A stretch of DNA of 7,324 bases from Anaerolineaceae bacterium (GTDB lineage Bacteria > Chloroflexota > Anaerolineae > Anaerolineales > Anaerolineaceae), in NCBI GenBank assembly GCA_003158355.1, contig PMIV01000048.1, positions 1 to 7,324 of the forward strand, in the 5' to 3' direction. The notes under the pieces are model-generated. The model saw only the letters and a program-made list of their open reading frames with translations, did not search any database and was not told the origin of the DNA. The translations under genes were made by a program, and so were the position numbers. Position 1 is the first letter of the stretch; the number at the start of each line of letters is the position of its first letter. Positions 1-5,740 of the stretch are shown here, one piece after another.

Positions 1-178
1 CGGCTGCGCGTTTGAAGAATTCAACATCCTTGGGGTTTGAACCTGGCCAGCCGCCTTCTATGTAATCCACTCCAAGATCATCCAGACGTTGGGCAATGCG
101 CAGTTTATCATCGCAAGAAAGCGAAATATCCTTGCGCTGGGTGCCGTCACGTAAAGTGGTGTCGTAGACCTGGATCAC
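1..178 (-). CDS. cimA: (R)-citramalate synthase, N-terminal fragment cut by the left window edge
   Basis: This is the first 59 codons of a DRE-TIM (alpha-isopropylmalate/homocitrate synthase family) enzyme. Visible are YDTTLRDGT at residues 5-13 (metal-binding Asp6, catalytic Arg10) and [13 protein letters not shown] at 39-51. The [11 protein letters not shown] signature is typical of the citramalate synthase subfamily; LeuA of this same operon has [11 protein letters not shown] at that place. The family condenses pyruvate with acetyl-CoA to (R)-citramalate, the first step of the threonine-independent route to 2-oxobutyrate and isoleucine. The chosen start is a GTG whose bases overlap the leuD stop (GTGA, 4-bp overlap). 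An AGGTGA stretch lies 4 bases upstream, and DTTLRDG follows at the distance usual for the family. The C-terminal regulatory domain is outside the window, so feedback control cannot be judged. A homocitrate or other 2-acylmalate synthase is possible but less likely. Confidence 0.88.
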   Translation of the reverse strand, partial: MIQVYDTTLRDGTQRKDISLSCDDKLRIAQRLDDLGVDYIEGGWPGSNPKDVEFFKRAA

Positions 179-780
179 GCCGTCACCTGTTGTTTATGGT
201 GAGTCTGTTCATAGGCCGCGGTCTGGCTGGCGAACGACAGCAAATATCCCAACTCATCCTTGCCCTTTATCAGGCACGTTTTTGCAAACGGATCAATTGC
301 AAAGTGGACGGAGGTTCCGTTTGGCAGAGTCAGAGTTTGTGCTTCAAGATCGATATTCCACTCAGCACGGGGAAGTTCATCCAGCAGCTCGTGCATCAGG
401 GTGTGAGTGGTCGGGTCTACCTGGATGGGTAAAAGGCCATTTTTGAGGGAATTATTGCGGAAGATATCCCCAAACGAAGTGGCAACCACAGCCCGGAAAC
501 CGAAATCGGTCAGCGCCCAGGGGGCATGCTCACGCGAAGACCCGCAGCCAAAGTTATCACCGGCAAATAGGATGGCGGCTCCCTTCGACTCCGGCTTGTT
601 GAGGATGAACTCAGGTTTGGGGCTGCCGTCGCTGAAATAGCGCCAATCTGAAAAAAGGTTGGCACCCAGACCCACTTTATCGGTCACTTTGAGGAAGCGC
701 GCCGGGATGATCTGATCTGTATCAATATCGTTCAGCGGCAGTGCGACGACGCGTGAGTTAATGTTTTTAAAAGGCTGCAT
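175..780 (-). CDS. leuD: 3-isopropylmalate dehydratase small subunit
   Basis: The 201-residue product matches the usual length of the classical bacterial LeuD (about 200), not the shorter archaeal-type form (about 165). With LeuC it forms the cytoplasmic isopropylmalate isomerase, which interconverts 2- and 3-isopropylmalate in leucine synthesis. Signature segments are DIDTDQIIP (residues 18-26), [15 protein letters not shown] (76-90, substrate-recognition loop) and [16 protein letters not shown] (103-118). The ATG start is preceded by AGAGG with a 5-base spacer and lies 15 bp after the leuC stop. The stop codon overlaps the GTG of cimA by 4 bp, which suggests translational coupling to citramalate synthase. 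The same isomerase probably also acts on citramalate (an inference from pathway logic). The sequence is intact, with no frameshift. Confidence 0.97.
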   Translation of the reverse strand: MQPFKNINSRVVALPLNDIDTDQIIPARFLKVTDKVGLGANLFSDWRYFSDGSPKPEFILNKPESKGAAILFAGDNFGCGSSREHAPWALTDFGFRAVVATSFGDIFRNNSLKNGLLPIQVDPTTHTLMHELLDELPRAEWNIDLEAQTLTLPNGTSVHFAIDPFAKTCLIKGKDELGYLLSFASQTAAYEQTHHKQQVTA

Positions 781-795
781 AGTTTCCTCTTTCTT

Positions 796-2229
796 TTACT
801 CGTCTAACAGGGTGCGGACGTCTGTGACCTGACCGGTAACGGCAGCGGCAGCGGCGGTTAATGGGCTGGCCAGGAATGTGCGTCCACCCTTGCCCTGGCG
901 GCCTTCAAAGTTACGGTTGCTGGTGCTGACGGCATATTGGCCGGGGGTGAGCTGGTCCCCGTTCATGGCGATACACATGCTGCAGCCGGCTTCACGCCAT
1001 TCGGCCCCGGCATCTTTGAATATTTTGTCCAATCCTTCGGCTTCAGCCTGGCGTTTGATTTGCTGAGAGCCGGGTACGACAAGCACCCGAACCCCCTGTG
1101 CAACCTGACGGTTTTTCATGACACTGGCTGCCAGGCGCAGGTCGGAAATGCGGGAGTTGGTGCAGCTCCCGATGAAGACCACATCAACCGGGTGCCCCAG
1201 AATTGGATCACCAGCTTTTAACCCCATATAAAGGAGTGCTTTTTCCAGAGCTGCTTGTTGGCTGCTCTCCGAAAAATCACTAGTAGTGGGGATCTTGCCG
1301 CTGATGGGGATACCCATGCCGGGATTGGTGCCAAAAGTGATCATGGGTTCAAGAGCAGAAGCATCCAGGGTGACCGTCTTGTCAAAAACGGCTCCTGCAT
1401 CCGTGGGCAATGTTTCCCAACGCGCCACGGCTGCGTCCCACTCCGCGCCTTGAGGGGCAAATGGCTTGCCGGTAAGGTATGCATAAGTGACTTCATCCGG
1501 GGCGATCATGCCCGCGCGCGCACCTGCTTCGATGGACATATTACAAATGGTCATGCGTTCTTCCATGCTGAGGGCACGGATCGTAGAACCGCTGTATTCC
1601 AGCACATATCCAATACCGCCGCCAACCCCGATCTTGGCGATCAAAGCCAAAATGATGTCTTTGGCTGAGACACCGGTTCCCAGTTTGCCTTCCACTTTTA
1701 CTTCACAGGTTTTGGGCTGGTGCTGCAGCAGGCACTGAGTGGCCAGCACATGTTCCACTTCGCTGGTGCCGATGCCAAATGCTAGCGCGCCAAATGCTCC
1801 GTGAGTGGAGGTGTGGCTGTCACCGCAAACGATGGTCATGCCCGGCTGGGTGAACCCCAGTTCTGGCCCGACGACATGCACGATGCCGTTTTGGCTGCTG
1901 GCAGGGCCGTAGCTGCGAATACCAAACTGGTTGGCATTCGTTTCCAATTGGGCAATCTGTTTGCGCGAAAGATCATCAGCAAAGGCCAGCCTGCCAGCCA
2001 CACTGCCGTCTTTGGAAGGCAGGGTGGGGATGGCGTGATCGACTGTTGCAACGGTTCGATCCGGGCGGCGGACGGCAAGGTTTTTCTCACGCAGGCCGGT
2101 AAATGCCTGCGGAGAGGTGACTTCATGGATGAGGTGAAGATCAATGTACAAAACAGCGGGGGCTCCCGGCTGCTGTGTAACAAGATGTTCATTCCAAACT
2201 TTTTGAAAAAGGGTTAACGGTTGGCTCAT
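796..2229 (-). CDS. leuC: 3-isopropylmalate dehydratase large subunit
   Basis: The product is 477 residues, close to the E. coli-type LeuC (about 466), and is an aconitase-superfamily protein. It carries the catalytic 4Fe-4S cluster of isopropylmalate isomerase and pairs with the LeuD encoded next. The expected cluster cysteines are all present: Cys356 in GSCTNSR (354-360) and Cys416 and Cys419 in GCSMC (415-419). Other landmarks are [18 protein letters not shown] (135-152), [17 protein letters not shown] (440-456) and an alanine-rich [12 protein letters not shown] (455-466), a common family feature rather than an anomaly. The ATG shares one base with the stop of the 58-codon gene upstream (TAATG). 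No clear Shine-Dalgarno sequence precedes it (the upstream bases are A-rich, with only GAAAG), so initiation probably depends on ribosomes finishing the upstream gene. Confidence 0.97.
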   Translation of the reverse strand: MSQPLTLFQKVWNEHLVTQQPGAPAVLYIDLHLIHEVTSPQAFTGLREKNLAVRRPDRTVATVDHAIPTLPSKDGSVAGRLAFADDLSRKQIAQLETNANQFGIRSYGPASSQNGIVHVVGPELGFTQPGMTIVCGDSHTSTHGAFGALAFGIGTSEVEHVLATQCLLQHQPKTCEVKVEGKLGTGVSAKDIILALIAKIGVGGGIGYVLEYSGSTIRALSMEERMTICNMSIEAGARAGMIAPDEVTYAYLTGKPFAPQGAEWDAAVARWETLPTDAGAVFDKTVTLDASALEPMITFGTNPGMGIPISGKIPTTSDFSESSQQAALEKALLYMGLKAGDPILGHPVDVVFIGSCTNSRISDLRLAASVMKNRQVAQGVRVLVVPGSQQIKRQAEAEGLDKIFKDAGAEWREAGCSMCIAMNGDQLTPGQYAVSTSNRNFEGRQGKGGRTFLASPLTAAAAAVTGQVTDVRTLLDE

Positions 2230-2405
2230 TATTCGCTTTCAGTTTCTTCAGAGTTTGTTGGTTCATTGGCCTCGTTGAATTCAGGTTTTTCAACGTTAAA
2301 CATTTCTGATAGATCCCATCCATTCGGGATCGTGCGAAGCTGAGGGAAGAAATCCATCAGGCTTTCATCTTTTTGGGGTTCGGAATTGGTCTTTGATTTT
2401 TTCAT
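2229..2405 (-). CDS. small hypothetical protein (58 aa) between leuA and leuC (orf58)
   Basis: I do not recognise a family. The 58-residue product starts [15 protein letters not shown] and ends in a glutamate-rich tail (8 Glu in residues 39-58). It has no Cys, His or Tyr, no signal peptide and no membrane segment. A central patch at residues 19-36, [18 protein letters not shown], holds the only Trp, Gly and Arg and most of the hydrophobic residues, with polar, probably disordered flanks. This looks like a short linear binding motif (inference). Evidence that it is translated: AGAGGAG lies 9 bases before the ATG, the frame is open from there to a TAA that shares a base with the leuC ATG, and it fills the gap between leuA and leuC exactly. 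Only three Leu codons occur, not clustered, so it does not look like a leucine attenuation leader peptide. Possible roles are translational coupler for leuC or partner of a neighbouring enzyme; neither is shown. Confidence 0.8.
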   Translation of the reverse strand: MKKSKTNSEPQKDESLMDFFPQLRTIPNGWDLSEMFNVEKPEFNEANEPTNSEETESE

Positions 2406-2424
2406 GACTTATATCTCCTCTTTC
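2406..2424 (-). promoter_or_regulatory. strong ribosome binding site of orf58
   Basis: Read on the minus strand, GAAAGAGGAG is followed by a 9-base spacer and then ATG. It is one of the strongest Shine-Dalgarno matches in the window. Together with the weak upstream context of leuC, it suggests that ribosomes for the leuC region load here. Confidence 0.75.
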
Positions 2425-2439
2425 TAACCAACAAAGAAA

Positions 2440-4059
2440 CTACTTAATTGTTTGGACTGCTGGAATTTCTACCGAACCATAGGCGCCGTTTGCCACCAGC
2501 ATCTTGTTTATTGCAGAGAGGTAGGCTTTGGCACTGGCTACAACGATGTCTGTATCCGCACCATATCCGCCGAAGGTGCGTAAAGGTTCGTTTTCATTTT
2601 GTGGATTCATCCTTGACGGTTGGTCGCTGTTGGCAATGCGAACAGTAACTTCGCCCTGCGCATCGATCCCCTCAGTGATGGCATGAATGACGAATTCAAC
2701 CAATGTGCTGCTGGCATTGACGATGGCATCCACAGCTTTGAAGGCCGCATCCACCGGACCGGTGCCAATGGCGGCATGGACGGAGGCTTTCCCGTCCGGG
2801 CCGATGAGGCGCACTGTGGCAGTGGGTAGGCCCATTGTTCCACAGGCAACCTGTAGCCCATCCAGCGTGAAGATGACTTTGGGTTGGTACAGCTCATCAG
2901 AGACCAGCGCCTCAAGATCAGCGTCGGTGATGGTCTTCTTTTTATCCGCCAGTAATTTGAAGCGGTCAAAGAGCTTGTTTATGGCGTCATCATCCAGCGC
3001 GTAGCCCAAAGCGGTCATGCGTTCATTCAGCGCGTGTCTGCCGGAGTGCTTACCCAGCACCAGGCTGGTTTGCGAAACCCCGACCATTTCTGGCCGCATG
3101 ATTTCGTAGGTCTGGTTGTTCTTGAGCATGCCGTCTTGATGGATACCGGCTTCATGCGCGAAAGCATTGGCGCCTACGATGGCTTTATTGGGTTGGACGG
3201 AGATGCCAGTGTAGTTACTGACCAGTTTACTAACCCTGGCCAACTGGGTAGCGTCGATATTGGTATTCAAGTCCAGCACCTGGTGGCGCGTTTGCAGTGC
3301 CATGACCACTTCTTCAAGGGCAGTGTTGCCGGCTCGTTCACCGATGCCATTGATGGTGACCTCTGCCTGGCGGGCACCGGAACGGATGCCGGCGAGGGTA
3401 TTGGCTGTGGCCAGCCCCAGGTCGTTATGGCAATGGACTGAAATGGTGCATTTTTCAATGCCAGGGGTGTTTTTGATGATCCCCGAAATTAACGCCCCGA
3501 ACTCGTCTGGCAGGGTATAGCCCACGGTATCGGGAATATTCAAAGTGGTGGCTCCGGCACGGATGGCAATATCGAGCACTCGATAGAGAAATTCGGGGTC
3601 GCTGCGGCCGGCATCTTCCGGGCTAAACTCAACGTCCGAGCACAGGTTGTGTGCGTAGGCAACCATGCTGGCCACTTTTTCTTCCACCTGGCTGCGCGTC
3701 ATTTTTAACTTGTATTGCATGTGGATATCTGAGGTGGCAATAAAAGTATGAATGCGCGGATGGCTGGATTCGCGGACACCTTCCCAGGCTTTGTCGATAT
3801 CGCTTTCGACGGTGCGGGCCAGACCGCAGATGATGGGCACGCGTGCCCCATTCTCTGCTTTACCCACTTCCAGCGAAATGCGCCTGACGGCCTCAAGGTC
3901 GTCAGGCGAAGCAGCCGGGAAGCCTGCTTCAATGACATCCACGCCCAGACGAGCCAACGCACGTGCAACTTCCAACTTTTCTGCCGTGGTCATGGTCGCA
4001 CCCGGCGATTGCTCGCCGTCGCGCAGGGTGGTGTCGAAAATACGAACACAATTATTCAT
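2440..4059 (-). CDS. leuA: 2-isopropylmalate synthase
   Basis: The enzyme condenses 2-oxoisovalerate with acetyl-CoA, the committed step to leucine. The product is 539 residues from the chosen start, slightly longer than the usual ~515-525. An N-terminal TIM-barrel carries [12 protein letters not shown] (9-20), [11 protein letters not shown] (207-217, metal ligands His209 and His211) and NGIGERAGN (237-245). The linker region has [11 protein letters not shown] (302-312) and GKHSGRHA (336-343). The C-terminal allosteric domain holds [13 protein letters not shown] (432-444) and [15 protein letters not shown] (500-514), so leucine feedback inhibition is likely. The frame is open 24 codons further upstream, but the ATG at 4059 places DTTLRDG correctly and has GGGGAAAG 7 bases before it. 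It overlaps the ilvC end by 8 bp (ATGAATAA). An extra loop of about 12-15 residues lies around 476-495. Confidence 0.96.
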   Translation of the reverse strand: MNNCVRIFDTTLRDGEQSPGATMTTAEKLEVARALARLGVDVIEAGFPAASPDDLEAVRRISLEVGKAENGARVPIICGLARTVESDIDKAWEGVRESSHPRIHTFIATSDIHMQYKLKMTRSQVEEKVASMVAYAHNLCSDVEFSPEDAGRSDPEFLYRVLDIAIRAGATTLNIPDTVGYTLPDEFGALISGIIKNTPGIEKCTISVHCHNDLGLATANTLAGIRSGARQAEVTINGIGERAGNTALEEVVMALQTRHQVLDLNTNIDATQLARVSKLVSNYTGISVQPNKAIVGANAFAHEAGIHQDGMLKNNQTYEIMRPEMVGVSQTSLVLGKHSGRHALNERMTALGYALDDDAINKLFDRFKLLADKKKTITDADLEALVSDELYQPKVIFTLDGLQVACGTMGLPTATVRLIGPDGKASVHAAIGTGPVDAAFKAVDAIVNASSTLVEFVIHAITEGIDAQGEVTVRIANSDQPSRMNPQNENEPLRTFGGYGADTDIVVASAKAYLSAINKMLVANGAYGSVEIPAVQTIK

Positions 4060-5116
4060 GTTTTGTCTTTCCCCAGTTCTCCGGGCGCAGTGAACGAACC
4101 GTCGCGCCAGCCCGCCACATTTCAGATTCACGCATTTCGGTTAATTCAGCGGTTAGCTTTTGTTGGTAATCGGGCTTGCTGTTGGCTTCGATGACGACAC
4201 GAGTTTCTTCACCAGTGGTGACGCTCTTGTACAAATGATCAAAGACCGGAGTGACTGCTTTTCTAAATTCGTGGCGCCAATCGAGTGCACCGCGCTGGGC
4301 TGTGGTGGAACAATTCGCATACATCCAATCCATGCCGTTCTGGCTGACAAGGCGGATGAGACTCTGGGTTAATTCTTCAACGGTTTCGTTGAATGCTTCA
4401 CTGGGTGAATGGCCGTGAGAACGTAAGGTGGCGTATTGCGCTTCCATCACACCTGCCAGAGCGCCCATCAAAATGCCTCTTTCGCCGGTCAGGTCGCTGT
4501 AAACTTCATTCTGGAAAGTTGTCGGGAAGAGGTAACCAGATCCAATGGCGATGCCCAAAGCCAGGGTACGCTCGGTGGCATGGCCTGTGTAATCCTGATA
4601 CACGGCGAAGCTGCTGTTGATGCCGCTGCCGTCCAGGAAGTTCGCACGTACGCTGGTGCCTGAACCCTTGGGGGCAACCAGAACGACATCTACAAAATCG
4701 GGAGCAACAACCCCGGTCTGGTCAGCATAGACGATGGCAAAACCGTGTGAAAAATAGAGAGCATCTCCGGGTTTGAGATGTTTTTTCACCTGGGGCCAGG
4801 TCAATTTTTGGGCGGCGTCTGAAACCAGGAACTGGATGACCGTGCCGCGCTCAGCAGCATCTTCGAGGTTAAAAAGAGTTTTTCCGGGGACCCAACCGTC
4901 TTTGACTGCTTTATCCCAGGAGGGTGAGTGCTCTCTTTGACCGACAATAACGTTGAAGCCGTTATCGCGCATATTCAGCGATTGAGCAGGCCCTTGAACA
5001 CCATATCCAAGTACGGCAATTACTTCATCTTTGAGTACTTGCCGGGCTTTTGCAAGGGGAAATTCTTCCCGAGTGACTACATCTTCTTCAACGCCGCCAA
5101 AATTTATTTTTGCCAT
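4052..5116 (-). CDS. ilvC: ketol-acid reductoisomerase (Bacteroidota/fungal-like short form)
   Basis: The product is 354 residues and performs the Mg2+- and NAD(P)H-dependent alkyl shift and reduction of acetohydroxyacids, the second shared step to valine, leucine and isoleucine. The dinucleotide-binding turn is GYGVQG (37-42), with a cofactor-specificity stretch GQREHSPSW (59-67). SHGF (123-126) and APKGSG (148-153) are active-site segments. Metal ligands are Asp208 and Glu212 in SDLTGERG, with Glu residues in NETVEELTQ (243-251), and [12 protein letters not shown] (269-280) follows. The wording of the C-terminal knotted domain and the ending RSLRPENWG resemble the Bacteroidota and yeast Ilv5 branch more than the common ~330-residue bacterial form or the ~490-residue E. 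coli form (from memory, no alignment run). The ATG is preceded by AAAAGGAG with a 7-base spacer. The end overlaps leuA by 8 bp. Confidence 0.96.
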   Translation of the reverse strand: MAKINFGGVEEDVVTREEFPLAKARQVLKDEVIAVLGYGVQGPAQSLNMRDNGFNVIVGQREHSPSWDKAVKDGWVPGKTLFNLEDAAERGTVIQFLVSDAAQKLTWPQVKKHLKPGDALYFSHGFAIVYADQTGVVAPDFVDVVLVAPKGSGTSVRANFLDGSGINSSFAVYQDYTGHATERTLALGIAIGSGYLFPTTFQNEVYSDLTGERGILMGALAGVMEAQYATLRSHGHSPSEAFNETVEELTQSLIRLVSQNGMDWMYANCSTTAQRGALDWRHEFRKAVTPVFDHLYKSVTTGEETRVVIEANSKPDYQQKLTAELTEMRESEMWRAGATVRSLRPENWGKTKHE

Positions 5117-5131
5117 TGTGTTACTCCTTTT
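5117..5131 (-). promoter_or_regulatory. ribosome binding site of ilvC
   Basis: Minus-strand AAAAGGAG is followed by a 7-base spacer and the ilvC ATG. This is a near-ideal Shine-Dalgarno site. It supports the ATG choice and points away from Bacteroidota, which generally lack such sites. Confidence 0.75.
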
Positions 5132-5148
5132 GTATGTTGCAATGTAGG

Positions 5149-5700
5149 TTAATTTCCAGACGCCATCTTATATTCGATGGGTAATTCGATATTTTGAGTC
5201 TCGGCCATGTTATTCAATAACGTAGATGTTCCGCGTTCCATGGCGATAATGCCTGTGCGAACCATTTCGATAATTCCGTAGGGGCGAAGCACATCTACAA
5301 AACCGTTTACTTTTTCTTCATCGCCGGTGATCTCGATAATGAGTGAATCGTTGCCTACATCCACAATGCGCGCCCGAAAGACTTCTGCAAACTGCATGAT
5401 CGCGGAACGGTTTTCTGTGGTGGCATTTACCTTGACCATAGCCAGATCACGGCTTACACGGGCTGTGTGGGTGAGGTCTTCGACCTGCAAAACGTTGATC
5501 AATTTGTACATATAGGGCATGATGCGTTCAACTTCAGTTTGATCGCTGTCTACTACGATGGTGATGCGTGAAATACCTACCTGATGTGTGTGACCGACAG
5601 TGAGTGATTCGATATTGAAATTGCGGCGGCGAAAAACGGAGACCACCCGATTCAACACACCCGGTTTATCCTCAACTAGAGCTACAAATGTATGACGCAT
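5149..5700 (-). CDS. ilvN: acetolactate synthase small (regulatory) subunit
   Basis: The product is 183 residues. An N-terminal ACT domain (about 2-77) begins HTFVALVEDKPGVLNRVV and contains RRRNFNIESLTVG (24-36), the usual signature of this family. A second small-subunit domain (about 83-160) follows, with the DVGNDSLIIEITGDEEKV segment. The subunit binds the catalytic IlvB, stimulates it and confers feedback inhibition, usually by valine; the effector cannot be told from sequence alone. The ATG has AAGGAG with a 5-base spacer and lies 40 bp after the ilvB stop, and ilvC follows after 32 bp. Compared with the usual 160-175 residues there is a polar tail after RTGIIAMERG (about residues 157-183) that I cannot assign. 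Confidence 0.95.
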   Translation of the reverse strand: MRHTFVALVEDKPGVLNRVVSVFRRRNFNIESLTVGHTHQVGISRITIVVDSDQTEVERIMPYMYKLINVLQVEDLTHTARVSRDLAMVKVNATTENRSAIMQFAEVFRARIVDVGNDSLIIEITGDEEKVNGFVDVLRPYGIIEMVRTGIIAMERGTSTLLNNMAETQNIELPIEYKMASGN

Positions 5701-5711
5701 TCTTTCTCCTT
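5701..5711 (-). promoter_or_regulatory. ribosome binding site of ilvN
   Basis: Minus-strand AAGGAG with a 5-base spacer precedes the ilvN ATG, fixing the start within the 40-bp gap after ilvB. The rest of that gap shows no hairpin or terminator that I can see. Confidence 0.75.
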
Positions 5712-5740
5712 GTTTCTTAGATACAAAACACTTGCAAATC

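Noticed and set aside
37..432. 131-codon plus-strand open frame across the cimA-leuD junction
   Set aside because: It is antisense to conserved cimA and leuD coding sequence. The low-complexity Arg/Cys-rich start is typical of a shadow frame.
841..860. GCAGCGGCAGCGGCGG-like short repeat
   Set aside because: It simply encodes the alanine run near the LeuC C-terminus that is common in the family, not a functional DNA repeat.
2229..2405. orf58 as a leucine attenuation leader peptide
   Set aside because: Only three isolated Leu codons are present, there is no run of Leu/Ile/Val codons, and no terminator-like hairpin follows before leuC.
4060..4131. 24-codon upstream extension of leuA
   Set aside because: It would overlap ilvC further, has no family precedent, and the ATG at 4059 has a suitable ribosome binding site and puts DTTLRDG in the usual place.
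3748..4194. 148-codon plus-strand open frame spanning the ilvC-leuA junction
   Set aside because: It is antisense to the 5' end of leuA and the 3' end of ilvC, with no recognisable domain. Both sense proteins are intact.
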